DNA of 36,291 nt from an uncultured Paracoccaceae bacterium. GTDB lineage: Bacteria > Pseudomonadota > Alphaproteobacteria > Rhizobiales > Rhizobiaceae. This document shows positions 1-7,713 of the stretch, piece after piece. The notes beneath the pieces are model-generated. The model ran no database searches. It saw only the letters and a list, made by a program, of their open reading frames with translations, and was not told the origin of the DNA. The stretch covers positions 1-36,291 of the forward strand of contig CALMYO010000177.1 in assembly GCA_937873685.1 (NCBI GenBank). The letters are read 5' to 3'. Each line of letters opens with the position of its first letter. The stretch's first letter is position 1. A program made the translations under genes and the position numbers.

Positions 1-246
1 GCTTCGCAAGCGGATTGCCAACCCCAACCTACACCACCTCCCGGGACACGACCTGTAAATTTTCGCCGGAATTGAAGTGGGTAGTTCTAAGTTGCTTTTC
101 CAAGCTTCCAACGGTTCGTTCAAAACCTCCCACTGAGAGCGTCTAACTTGACGACCATAAGCCCAAAGCCACACGGCGATACCAGCCAAAGCGGCGAAAA
201 GGATGTAGTAGCCAAATGACACGGCAACACCTGTACAAGATCGCAT
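1..246 (-). CDS. Partial hypothetical single-pass membrane protein (runs off left edge)
   Basis: An open frame of 82 codons runs from an ATG at 246 to the window edge without a stop; a GTG at 222 is an alternative start. After about nine residues there is one strongly hydrophobic stretch (around residues 11-27, YYILFAALAGIAVWLWAY) followed by basic residues, which suggests an N-terminal membrane anchor with a cytoplasmic or periplasmic remainder. The downstream part (QWEVLNEPLEAWKSN) looks protein-like, not random. There is no convincing ribosome binding site before the ATG; AGGTG precedes the GTG. I do not recognise a family. The DNA is AT-richer than the rest of the window, so it may be acquired DNA. 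Confidence is low because the C-terminus is missing. Confidence 0.35.
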   Translation of the reverse strand, partial: MRSCTGVAVSFGYYILFAALAGIAVWLWAYGRQVRRSQWEVLNEPLEAWKSNLELPTSIPAKIYRSCPGRWCRLGLAIRLRS

Positions 247-424
247 TGGGGACCGATTTGAAACCTTATTCAATCGTTTTCATAAATGCAATGTTCTGCG
301 AATCGGTCCGAGGAGCTTGATCTCCAAGGATAAATTTCAAGATTTACCCAACTGGCGTATTACATTTCGCACCGATGAAGCCGAAATCGCCATCATCGAT
401 CTCGACTACGTGGACTATCATTGA
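212..424 (+). pseudogene. Truncated HigB/RelE-type toxin remnant
   Basis: The frame is open from a TAG at 209-211 to the TGA at 422-424 but has no ATG or GTG start. Only the last 26 codons (344-424) resemble HigB toxins: NWRITFR followed by an acidic stretch and the terminal VDYH, the usual end of HigB proteins (NWRI.F....DV...DYH). The 40 or so codons before that do not look like the HigB N-terminal half, and the whole open stretch is shorter than the usual 90-100 residues. The fragment sits 11 bp before the HigA-type antitoxin gene, the standard higBA order. I read it as a toxin gene that lost its 5' part, possibly by recombination in this AT-rich patch. A highly divergent intact toxin with an unusual start is less likely. 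Confidence 0.55.
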
Positions 425-435
425 GAGGCTTTGAA

Positions 436-759
436 ATGACCAATCCAGGGTTCCGCCTGAAAAGCCCACCGCATCCCGGCGGTTTCGTGCGCGACGAAAT
501 CATTGCGCCGCACGGGCTTTCCGTCACCGCCGCTGCGTCCGCGCTCGGAGTGACGCGCGCGGCGCTTTCGGCGTTTCTCAACGGCCGTTCGGCGCTTTCA
601 CCTGACATGGCGCTACGCGTCGAGAAGGCCTTCGGCGCGCCGATGGAGGCGCTGATGCGCATGCAGAACAGCTTCGACATCGCGCAGGCGCGCAAGCGCG
701 AGGGCGAGATCGTCGTGGCGCGGTTTTCGCCGGCGACGCCTGCCAAGGCCAGTGCGTGA
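436..759 (+). CDS. higA: HigA-family antitoxin (XRE helix-turn-helix)
   Basis: This 107-residue protein begins MTNPGFRLKSPPHPG, and the HPG followed by FVRDEII is characteristic of HigA/VapI antitoxins. It has an XRE-type helix-turn-helix at about residues 27-55 (LSVTAAASALGVTRAALSAF) and the usual LNGRSALSPDMALRVEKAFG stretch. Such proteins bind their own promoter and neutralise a HigB mRNA interferase. I chose the ATG at 436 because GAGAGG lies seven bases upstream; a TTG at 421 would overlap the preceding stop. The partner toxin directly upstream looks truncated, so this may be an orphan antitoxin kept as a regulator or as protection against related toxins. Codon use is GC-rich like the chromosome, unlike the DNA before it. 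Confidence 0.85.
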   Translation: MTNPGFRLKSPPHPGGFVRDEIIAPHGLSVTAAASALGVTRAALSAFLNGRSALSPDMALRVEKAFGAPMEALMRMQNSFDIAQARKREGEIVVARFSPATPAKASA

Positions 760-777
760 AATTTACCCCCACCCCTT

Positions 778-823
778 CCCCTCCCCACAAGGGGAGGGGT
801 AGCGCGAGCGCTGTTTCAGACAG
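778..823. repeat. Chain of perfect short hairpins, C/G-rich
   Basis: CCCCTCCCC at 778-786 and GGGGAGGGG at 791-799 form a perfect 9-bp stem with the loop ACAA. It is followed at once by AGCGC-GA-GCGCT (801-812) and CTGT-TTCAG-ACAG (811-823). It begins 18 bp after the higA stop codon and has no U-run, so a simple intrinsic terminator is less likely than a mobile palindromic repeat. Similar C/G hairpins are common between genes in Rhizobiales (recalled, not searched). Confidence 0.6.
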
Positions 824-891
824 CTACCAAACCATGTCGCGCGCCGATGTTGGCATCCGGCGCAACGGCTTGGCGTCCACTTCCGGGAGCG

Positions 892-956
892 GGCGTCATT
901 CCGGGTCAAGCGCGCGATTTGCGCAGCAAACGCGCAGCGCGCACCCGGAATCCATG
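892..956 (+). repeat. 65-bp palindromic intergenic repeat, copy 1
   Basis: The outer arms CATTCCGGGT and ACCCGGAATC can pair, and an inner stem-loop lies in the middle. The same 65-bp unit appears as a reverse complement at 1033-1097. The ends (GGCGTCATT and AATCCATG) are identical in both copies while the middle differs. Confidence 0.8.
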
Positions 957-1032
957 ATTTTTCAGATGCCTGGCAACTACGTTCATTTAGGTCGCGTTTC
1001 GCCCGAAAACCCATGACAAGCCGGAATCGCCG

Positions 1033-1097
1033 CATGGATTGCGGGTGCGCGCGACGCAACCGCTTCGCGGTTTGATTGCTTGACCCGCAATGACGCC
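1033..1097 (-). repeat. 65-bp palindromic intergenic repeat, copy 2 (inverted)
   Basis: Read on the minus strand it starts GGCGTCATTGCGGGTCAAGC and ends ACCCGCAATCCATG, matching copy 1 end to end with equal length. Where copy 1 has a C in the left arm and a G in the right arm (CATTCCGGGT/ACCCGGAATC), this copy has G and C (CATTGCGGGT/ACCCGCAATC), so pairing is kept. The inner hairpin is replaced by AACCGCGAAGCGGTT, which also pairs with itself. Confidence 0.8.
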
Positions 1098-1274
1098 GCG
1101 GACTTTGGGCCGGGCGTCCCGCACAACAACGCTTTCGCCGTGATGGCGCTCGCGCGCATGACACTGGCACTTGGAAGTCCTTCAGAAAGAATTGGATTCC
1201 GCCGTCCCGCTTGACCTCCCCGACGTTTTCGCGCTCCCTGTGCCTCCCCTCCCCCGCGACGCCAGCGAGGCCCC

Positions 1275-3296
1275 ATGCGCGATTCCCGTTTCGATGTCCT
1301 GTTCGAACCTGTCAAAATCGGTCCGGTCACGGCGCCGAACCGGTTCTACCAGGTGCCGCATTGCACCGGCATGGGCTGGGCTTACCCGCAATCGCTGGCT
1401 GGCCTGCGCGAAGTGAAGGCGGAGGGCGGCTGGGGCGTCGTCAACACCGAGTATTGCTCCATCCACGAAAGTTCCGACGACCAGCCCTATCCCTATTGCT
1501 CGCTGTGGGACGAGGGCGACGTCAGGAACCACGCCGTCATGACCGAAAAGGTGCATGCGCATGGCGCGCTGGCCGGGGTGGAGCTTTGGTACGGCGGCAA
1601 CCGCGTGTCGAACCTGATGAGCCGCGCCGCGCCGCTCGGGCTCGATTCGCTGCCCGTCAACAACGATCCGCTGCAGGCGCAGCGCATGGATTTGGGCGAT
1701 TTCGCCGACCTGCGCCGGTGGCACCGCGATGCGGCGCGGCGCGCGGTGAGCGCCGGGTTCGACATCGTCTATGTCTATGCCGCCCACACCTACCTGCTGT
1801 CGCAGTTTCTCGATCCGGTGCTGAATACGCGCACCGACGCCTATGGCGGCCCGCTCAAGAACCGCGCCCGGTTGGTGCGCGAACTGCTTGAGGAGACGCG
1901 CGAGGCCGTGGGCGACACATGCGCCGTGGCGCTGCGCATCGAGGTGGACAACGAGGACGGCGGCACTGACGACCGCGACGAACTGTTCGCGATGCTCGCG
2001 CCACTCACCGACCTGTTCGATGTTACCGTGTCCGACTACAGCCGCGACATGGGCGCCTCGCGCTTCGTCAAGGAGGCCGATCTGGAAACGGCGGTGGCGC
2101 ATGTGCGTGCGCTGACCGGCAAGCCGGTGGTCAGCGTCGGCCGCTTCACCTCGCCGGAGACCATGCTGGCGCAAGTGCGGCGCGGCGTGCTCGATTTCAT
2201 CGGCGCGGCGCGTCCGTCGATCGCCGATCCGTTCCTGCCGGCGAAGATCCGCGACGGGCGCATGGACGAGATCCGCGAATGCATCGGCTGCAATGTCTGC
2301 TACGCCGGCGATGCGCGCGGCGTGCCGATCCGCTGCACGCAGAACCCGACCATTGGCGAGGAATGGCGGCGCGGCTGGCACCCGGAGCGTTTCGCCAAGG
2401 CGGCAAAGCCCGCAAAGGCGCTGGTGGTCGGCGCCGGCCCGGCCGGGCTGGAGGCGGCGCTGACGCTGGCGCGGCGCGGCCACGAGGTGATGCTGGCCGA
2501 GGCGACGGCCGAACTCGGCGGGCGGGTGTCGCGCGAGGCGCGGCTGCCTGGCCTTGCCGAATGGATCCGTGTGCGCGACCACCGCGTCCACCTGCTGTCG
2601 CAGATGGGCAATGTCGAAATCTACCGCGAAAGCCCGCTTTCCGCCGCCGATGTGGCGGCGACCGGCGCGGAGCATGTGCTGGTGGCGACCGGCAGTTCCT
2701 GGCGGCGCGACGGGCGCGGCCGCACCTCGTTTGCGCCCGTGCCGGGGCTGGACCAGGCGACGCTGATGACGCCGGACGACATCCTTGCAGGGGCACGCCC
2801 GCCGCACGGACCGGTGGTGGTTCATGACGACGACGGCTATGTGATGGCGGCGGCCATCGCCGAACTGCTGGCGCGCGAGGGCCACGCGGTGACCTATGTC
2901 GCGAGCGACGCGCGGGTCTCGTTCTGGACCGTGCACACGGTGGAACACGCGCGCGTGCACCGCCGGCTTTCGGAACTCGGCGTTGCGATCGTCACCAACG
3001 AGGCGGTGACGGCAAGCGGCGGCGGCGCGGCCCGGCTGACCCATGTGCTGACCGGATCGGAACGCGAGATCGCCTGCGGCACGCTGGTTTCGGTCACCTC
3101 GCGCGAGCCGGACGAGGCGTTGTATCACGCCCTTGCCGCCGAGGCCGGGGCCCTCGCATCGCTGGTGCGCATCGGCGATTGCCGCGCACCGGGCCTGATC
3201 GCCATGGCGGTCTATGACGGCCACGCCGCCGGCCGCGCCATCGGCGCGGCGGAGGGCGAGGTGTTCGTGAAGCGCGACAGGGTGGTGATGGGATGA
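1275..3296 (+). CDS. Trimethylamine-dehydrogenase-family iron-sulfur flavoprotein (N-demethylase)
   Basis: This 673-residue cytoplasmic enzyme has an FMN-binding TIM barrel (about residues 5-335), a 4Fe-4S site and an FAD/ADP-binding domain starting near 385 (VVGAGPAGLEAA). It closely follows trimethylamine dehydrogenase. Cys30 in NRFYQVPHC matches the cysteine covalently bound to FMN, and Tyr168, His171 and Asp258 match the catalytic Tyr/His/Asp triad. Cys336, 339, 342 and 354 (CIGCNVC...C) match the cluster ligands. Tyr60 of the substrate bowl is kept, but the two bowl tryptophans (264 and 355 in the known enzyme) appear as Tyr255 or a gap and Asp346. The substrate is therefore probably another N-methyl amine, for example dimethylamine, N-methylproline or dimethylglycine, with electrons passing to ETF. 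The ATG has GCGAGG upstream. No dedicated regulator or ETF gene is adjacent. Confidence 0.88.
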   Translation: MRDSRFDVLFEPVKIGPVTAPNRFYQVPHCTGMGWAYPQSLAGLREVKAEGGWGVVNTEYCSIHESSDDQPYPYCSLWDEGDVRNHAVMTEKVHAHGALAGVELWYGGNRVSNLMSRAAPLGLDSLPVNNDPLQAQRMDLGDFADLRRWHRDAARRAVSAGFDIVYVYAAHTYLLSQFLDPVLNTRTDAYGGPLKNRARLVRELLEETREAVGDTCAVALRIEVDNEDGGTDDRDELFAMLAPLTDLFDVTVSDYSRDMGASRFVKEADLETAVAHVRALTGKPVVSVGRFTSPETMLAQVRRGVLDFIGAARPSIADPFLPAKIRDGRMDEIRECIGCNVCYAGDARGVPIRCTQNPTIGEEWRRGWHPERFAKAAKPAKALVVGAGPAGLEAALTLARRGHEVMLAEATAELGGRVSREARLPGLAEWIRVRDHRVHLLSQMGNVEIYRESPLSAADVAATGAEHVLVATGSSWRRDGRGRTSFAPVPGLDQATLMTPDDILAGARPPHGPVVVHDDDGYVMAAAIAELLAREGHAVTYVASDARVSFWTVHTVEHARVHRRLSELGVAIVTNEAVTASGGGAARLTHVLTGSEREIACGTLVSVTSREPDEALYHALAAEAGALASLVRIGDCRAPGLIAMAVYDGHAAGRAIGAAEGEVFVKRDRVVMG

Positions 3297-3362
3297 GGGG
3301 GGAGAGGCGAGGGGTCGTATGCTCTCGCCAATTTTCGGCACTTGCTCCCGCCTTCCGCGACT

Positions 3363-3989
3363 TTACTTTCCGGCCATCGCCAGCCGCAACCCGGCAATCA
3401 GGAAGAAGACGCCCAGTGCGCCCTCGATCCAGCGCCGCGCCCTGCCAAAGGCATGTCGCACCGGGGCGGCGGAGAGCAGCAGTGCATAGGCGCCGTGACC
3501 GGCAAAGGAATTGAGGAACGCGCCCGTAATGAACAGCGCCGCGACATCTGGCGGAGCGCTGCCGACGCCGCCGATGCTGGCGATGGCGAGCCAGAACAGG
3601 ATCGCCTTCGGATTGGACACCTGCAGCAGGAACCCGGAAAGGCCGGTGCGCAGGATCGAACCGGCCTCAACCGGCGTGGCGTTTATTTGCGGCGGGTTCA
3701 TGGCCTTGCCGAACGCCTTCCAGGCCAACCAGATCAGATATCCCGCACCGACCAGCCGGATGAGAGTCATCATTTCGGCGACCTGCGCGAACAGCGCGGT
3801 GACGCCGAACACGGTGGCGGTCGCCAACACGATCGAACCGCAAGCAACGCCAAGCGCCGTCATCAGCGCCGGAAAACGGCCCCGACCCATGGCCACGCCA
3901 AGAATCAGCGCCACGCTCGGACCGGGCGACAGCACGCCGACGGTCTGGATGGACAACGCGGCCAGGATTTGCGGCAGGTATTCATGCAT
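3363..3989 (-). CDS. LysE/RhtB-family amino acid exporter
   Basis: This 208-residue inner-membrane protein has about six hydrophobic segments. It has the family hallmarks: an N-terminal SPGPSVALILGVAMGRG motif (about residues 21-37), a polar central loop, and SNPKAILFWLA in the second half. Proteins of this family export amino acids, homoserine lactones or related solutes using the proton gradient. I set the start at 3989 (MHEYLPQ); longer frames reach into the regulator gene region and lose the usual N-terminus. It is transcribed divergently from the ArsR-type regulator at 4103 with 113 bp between the start codons, so the regulator probably controls it. The exported substrate cannot be told from the sequence. 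Confidence 0.9.
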   Translation of the reverse strand: MHEYLPQILAALSIQTVGVLSPGPSVALILGVAMGRGRFPALMTALGVACGSIVLATATVFGVTALFAQVAEMMTLIRLVGAGYLIWLAWKAFGKAMNPPQINATPVEAGSILRTGLSGFLLQVSNPKAILFWLAIASIGGVGSAPPDVAALFITGAFLNSFAGHGAYALLLSAAPVRHAFGRARRWIEGALGVFFLIAGLRLAMAGK

Positions 3990-4080
3990 GTTTGTGTCCC
4001 ACCGCTTGTTCGATTGCACCAGATCGACAACGGCGCAAGCGGGCGCCGCTCCGGATCTGATATCGGCTTGATCGACACGG

Positions 4081-4104
4081 ATGCTTCGATTACGGTCGAA
4101 GCAT
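4081..4104. promoter_or_regulatory. Perfect inverted repeat over the regulator start codon (probable operator)
   Basis: ATGCTTCGA (4081-4089), six bases, then TCGAAGCAT (4096-4104) form a perfect 9-bp inverted repeat whose right end contains the first two bases of the ATG at 4103. A possible promoter is TTGATC (4068-4073) with TACGGT (4091-4096) at 17-bp spacing, which would start transcription at about the A of the ATG. An ArsR-type dimer bound here would block that promoter and could also affect the divergent exporter gene. Confidence 0.7.
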
Positions 4105-4780
4105 GAAAGAAGGGCCGGACATTGCAAAATTGGCTGCCCTGATCGGCGATCCGGCGCGCGCCAACATGCTGACCGCGCTGATGAGCGGCAAGGCGCTGAC
4201 GGCAAGCGAACTGGCATTGGAAGCCGGCATCACGCTGCAGACGGCGAGCACACACGTCGCGCGCCTTGCAGACGGCGGTCTGGTGCGCGAACGCAGGCAG
4301 GGACGGCACAAATACATCTCGCTTGCCGGCGAAGAGGTGGCCTCTGCGCTGGAGACGCTGATGGGACTTGCCGCCGGCATCGGCCATCTGCGCTCCCGAA
4401 CCGGCCCGCGCGACGCGGCGCTGCGCAAGGCGCGCGTATGCTATAACCATCTTGCCGGCGACATGGGCACGCGGCTTTTTGACCGGCTCGTGGCGAAGGA
4501 AAGGCTGATGATCGTTGCCGAAGCTCCGAAGCTGACAGCCACCGGCCACGCCTTTTTCTGCGAATTCGGTATCGACATCGACCGGCTCGCCGCCGCGCGC
4601 GCGCCGCTCTGCCGCGCCTGCCTGGACTGGAGCGAACGCCGCACTCATCTGGCCGGTAGTCTTGGCCGCGCGCTGCTTGAACGTTTTGAGGCGCTGCAAT
4701 GGGCGCGGCGAGACCCGGCCAGCCGGGCGGTGCATTTCACTGCGCGCGGAGCGGAGGATTTCGAGAAGGTGTTCGGATAA
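4103..4780 (+). CDS. ArsR-family winged-helix transcriptional regulator
   Basis: The 225-residue protein starts MKEGPDIAKLAALIGDPARA, a typical start for this ArsR subfamily. A winged helix follows at about residues 10-80, with recognition helix ITLQTASTHVARLADGGL and wing RQGRHKYISLAG. The C-terminal 140 residues form an extra domain (CYNHLAGDMGTRLFDRL...) that is longer than in small metal sensors of about 110 residues. The classical ArsR ELCVCDL metal motif is absent, so it probably senses an organic ligand. It lies divergently from a LysE exporter and its start codon overlaps a perfect palindrome, pointing to autoregulation and control of the exporter. No Shine-Dalgarno sequence is visible, which fits a leaderless mRNA. 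Confidence 0.88.
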   Translation: MKEGPDIAKLAALIGDPARANMLTALMSGKALTASELALEAGITLQTASTHVARLADGGLVRERRQGRHKYISLAGEEVASALETLMGLAAGIGHLRSRTGPRDAALRKARVCYNHLAGDMGTRLFDRLVAKERLMIVAEAPKLTATGHAFFCEFGIDIDRLAAARAPLCRACLDWSERRTHLAGSLGRALLERFEALQWARRDPASRAVHFTARGAEDFEKVFG

Positions 4781-4813
4781 GAGGAGACGACCCGAAACCG
4801 CGGTCCGCCACCC

Positions 4814-6637
4814 TCACCGCTTCAAACTCCCCAATATCCCGCGCACGATGGCACGGCCGAGCGAGGATGACACCGAGCGGGCGACCGATTTCATCGCCGC
4901 CTCTACCACCGTCTCGCGCTGGTAGCCGCTGCGGGGCTTGCGCTTGCGATCGTCGTCGTCATCATCGTCGTCGCGCTTGCGCTCGGCTTCCTTGCGCGCG
5001 TTGAAATCCGGCAGCGTCCAGCGGGTCGGCTCGCGGCGGTCATCGTCGCGGTCGCCGCGCGGGTCGGCGTCGCGATAATCGTCGCGGCGGCGATTATCAT
5101 CATCATCATCCTCATCATCGCGCCGGTTTTCGTAACGGTCGCGGCGGCGGTCATCGTCATCATCGTCGCGACGCCGACCTTCGCTGCGTTCGCGGTCGCC
5201 CCAGGGGTTGGCGCGGCGGTCGTCATCGTCGTCGTCGCGGCGGGAAGGCGCGCCCCACGGATTGCCGCGCCCGGCATCGGCAGCGCGGCCATCGTCCCTG
5301 CCCCGCTCGCCGCGCGGCGGCGCCACCTCTTCGCCGCGCGCGCGGCGATGCAGCATCTCGAAGGCGGAATCGCGGTCGATGGTCTCGTCATAGCTTCCCG
5401 AAACCGGCGACAGCTTCATGATCTGCGCGCGCTCCGGCGGCGTGATCGGTCCGAGGCGGCCCGCCGGCGGGCGGATCAGCGTGCGCTGCACCACCGAGGG
5501 CGCGCCTTTCGCCTCCAGCACCGAGACCAGCGCCTCGCCGATGCCGAGCTTGGTGATCTGCTCGAAGGTGTCGAACTCCGGGTTGGGGCGGAAGGTATCC
5601 GCCGCCGTTTTCACCGCCTTCTGTTCGCGCGGGGTGTAGGCGCGCAGCGCATGCTGGAAGCGGTTGCCAAGCTGCGCCAGCACGGTATCCGGCACGTCGA
5701 GCGGGTTCTGGGTGACGAAGAACACGCCGACGCCCTTGGAGCGGATGAGGCGCACCACCTGCTCCACCCGGTCGATGAGGATCGGCGGCGCCTCGTCGAA
5801 CAGCAGGTGCGCCTCGTCGAAGAAGAACACCAGCTTGGGCTTTTCCGGGTCGCCCACCTCGGGCAATTGCTCGAAGAGTTCCGACAGCAGCCACAAGAGG
5901 AAGGTGGCGTAGAGGCGCGGATTCATCATCAGCTTGTCGGCGGCAAGGATGTTGACCGCGCCACGCCCGTCCGGCGTCGTCAGCATGATGTCCTCGATGC
6001 GCAGCGCCGGTTCGCCGAAAAAGCGGTTGCCGCCCTGCTCTTCCAGCACCAGCAGGGAACGCTGGATCGCGCCGACCGAGGCGGTCGACACGTTGCCGTA
6101 GCGCACCGAGAGTTCCTTTGCGCGGTCGGCGACATAGACCAGCAGCGCCTGCAGGTCCTTGAGATCCAGCAGCAGCAGGCCTTCCTCGTCGGCAAGGCGA
6201 AAGGCGATGTTGAGCACGCCTTCCTGCGCCTCGGTCAGGTTCATCAGCCGCGACAGCAGCAGCGGCCCCATTTCGGAGATCGTGGTGCGGATCGGGTGGC
6301 CCTGCTCGCCGAACAGATCCCAGAAGATCGCCGGGAATTCCTGGAATTCGTAGGGGATCAGGTCGATATCCTCGGCGCGGCGCAGCAGGAAATCCTTTTC
6401 CACCCCGCGCATGGCAAGGCCGGAAAGATCGCCCTTGATGTCGGCGGCAAACACCGGCACGCCGGCGTTTGAGAAGGCCTCCGCGAGAATCTGCAGCGTC
6501 ACCGTCTTGCCGGTGCCGGTGGCGCCGGTCACCAGCCCGTGGCGGTTGGCGAACTTCAGGTCGAGGAACTCCTGCCGGAAAAAGGAATCGTCCGGCTTGC
6601 GGCTCGCGCCAATGAAAATGCGGTTGTCCGACGCCAT
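4814..6637 (-). CDS. HerA-like ATPase of the YjgR/DUF853 family with charged tail
   Basis: This 607-residue protein is built on a HerA/FtsK-like P-loop ATPase core: Walker A GATGTGKT (38-45), DIKGD (67-71), Walker B with DEAH (about 270-277) and a sensor-like FFVTQNP (306-312). The family (E. coli YjgR) has no settled function; DNA translocation or helicase-like activity is inferred from HerA. Residues about 436-567 are a low-complexity insertion of Asp and Arg runs, followed by a conserved-looking end ([16 protein letters not shown]). I chose the second ATG at 6637 because AAGGGG lies five bases before it; an in-frame ATG at 6655 is the alternative. It is divergent from the small gene at 6846 and converges with the ArsR gene, 33 bp away. 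Confidence 0.87.
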   Translation of the reverse strand: MASDNRIFIGASRKPDDSFFRQEFLDLKFANRHGLVTGATGTGKTVTLQILAEAFSNAGVPVFAADIKGDLSGLAMRGVEKDFLLRRAEDIDLIPYEFQEFPAIFWDLFGEQGHPIRTTISEMGPLLLSRLMNLTEAQEGVLNIAFRLADEEGLLLLDLKDLQALLVYVADRAKELSVRYGNVSTASVGAIQRSLLVLEEQGGNRFFGEPALRIEDIMLTTPDGRGAVNILAADKLMMNPRLYATFLLWLLSELFEQLPEVGDPEKPKLVFFFDEAHLLFDEAPPILIDRVEQVVRLIRSKGVGVFFVTQNPLDVPDTVLAQLGNRFQHALRAYTPREQKAVKTAADTFRPNPEFDTFEQITKLGIGEALVSVLEAKGAPSVVQRTLIRPPAGRLGPITPPERAQIMKLSPVSGSYDETIDRDSAFEMLHRRARGEEVAPPRGERGRDDGRAADAGRGNPWGAPSRRDDDDDDRRANPWGDRERSEGRRRDDDDDDRRRDRYENRRDDEDDDDDNRRRDDYRDADPRGDRDDDRREPTRWTLPDFNARKEAERKRDDDDDDDDRKRKPRSGYQRETVVEAAMKSVARSVSSSLGRAIVRGILGSLKR

Positions 6638-6845
6638 CTCAGCCCCTTGTGTCATCGCCCTGTCGCGCTTCGTGCGGAAAGGCTGCTATAGCGATCCGGG
6701 CCGCGCGCCTCAACCGCCCGTGGCGCGATTGTACCCGCGCCAAACACCAGCCAACCGGTGAACGCCGCCACACAAACGGCTTTGCCGCTTGCGGAAATCG
6801 AATGAACTGCCTATTACGTAAACGTCAAATCACGAGGAGCCTCCC

Positions 6846-7244
6846 ATGCAAGACCTTATCGCCCGCATCACCGAAAACGTCGGCATCGACGCCGCCCTCG
6901 CCGAGAAGGCGGTCGGCATGATTCTCGGATTCCTGCAGCGCGAAGCCGCCGACGGGCCGGTGGCCGAGATGATCAACGCGATCCCCGGCGGCGCCGAACT
7001 GGTGGCGCAGTTCAACGGCGAGGGTTCGGAAGGCGGCGGCGGGCTGATGGGTTCGCTGATGGGCGCCATCGGTGGCGGCGGTGGCGTCATGGCGCTCGGC
7101 CAGCAACTGATGGGCGCCGGCCTCGGCATGGGCGAGATCACCGGCGTCGCCAAGCAGACGATTGCATTCGCCAAGGAACACGCCGGCGAAGACGTGGTCG
7201 ACCAGGTGGTGCAGTCGATCCCGGGCCTCAGCCAGTTCGTCTGA
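6846..7244 (+). CDS. Small DUF2267/DUF2780-like protein
   Basis: The 132-residue protein has a helical N-terminal half (MQDLIARITENVGIDAALAEKAVGMILGFLQ) resembling the DUF2267/DUF2780 group. A glycine- and methionine-rich linker follows (about 61-88, with runs of four and five Gly), then a helical C-terminal part ending VDQVVQSIPGLSQFV. There is no signal peptide. GAGGAG stands about ten bases before the ATG. The function of these families is unknown, and I can only say it is likely a small soluble protein. The 208-bp region shared with the divergent HerA-like gene should contain both promoters. Confidence 0.75.
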   Translation: MQDLIARITENVGIDAALAEKAVGMILGFLQREAADGPVAEMINAIPGGAELVAQFNGEGSEGGGGLMGSLMGAIGGGGGVMALGQQLMGAGLGMGEITGVAKQTIAFAKEHAGEDVVDQVVQSIPGLSQFV

Positions 7245-7434
7245 CGGCTGTTTTCGGGTTTCAGCACCGACCTGCCCCAAACAAGAAACGAATGGAACGC
7301 TCGCGGATGGCCGAACCGGGCCACGCGGGCGGGTTTCCTATGCGAGCGCAAGACTGCCGGCAAACCGGACAGGGTCGGCCAAGTTTGGCCGGCTGCCTTG
7401 TGCGGTTACATGCCAGAATTGTCGGGATTTAGAT

Positions 7435-7511
7435 TGGTCGGAGTGGCAGGATTTGAACCTGCGACCCCCTCGTCCCGAACGAGGTGCGCTACCAGGCTGC
7501 GCTACACTCCG
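7435..7511 (-). tRNA. tRNA-Pro (anticodon CGG)
   Basis: On the minus strand a complete cloverleaf of 77 nt is visible. The acceptor arms CGGAGTG/CACTCCG pair, the D arm contains AGCGCAGCCTGGTAGCGC, and the anticodon stem CCTCG/CGAGG encloses the loop TTCGGGA, giving anticodon CGG for codon CCG. The T arm reads GCAGGTTCAAATCCTGC. The discriminator is A and the 3' CCA is encoded. The gene stands alone. Confidence 0.97.
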
Positions 7512-7713
7512 TGACCACGCCGCGCCTCTATAACCATGCGCGGCGAACCCTGCAAGGCGCGTTTTCAAGCCTTGCGCGATTTGGTGCGCGCCAGGCCGAT
7601 CTGCATATCGCGCTTCCAAACCATGCGATTGTGGCGGCCAAAAGGATTTCCTGCGGCCATTTGAATGAACATCGTGGGGCTTGCGTCATGCTCCCGATGA
7701 CGCCCGCACTCTC

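Larger units (their letters stand above)
760..1274. other. 515-bp intergenic spacer with palindromic repeats
   Basis: No protein-coding frame here looks real. The spacer contains a C/G hairpin chain (778-823) and two inverted copies of a 65-bp palindromic element (892-956 and 1033-1097), listed separately. The remaining parts (824-891 and 1098-1274) show no recognisable RNA gene or promoter box; the last 170 bp must hold the promoter of the dehydrogenase gene starting at 1275. Confidence 0.6.

Noticed and set aside
1182..3341. Long open frame on the minus strand
   Set aside because: It is antisense to the trimethylamine-dehydrogenase-like gene, whose motifs are unmistakable, and has shadow-type composition.
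5348..6472. Plus-strand frame of 374 codons rich in His, Arg and Gln
   Set aside because: It is antisense to the ATPase core of the HerA-like gene and has no family features.
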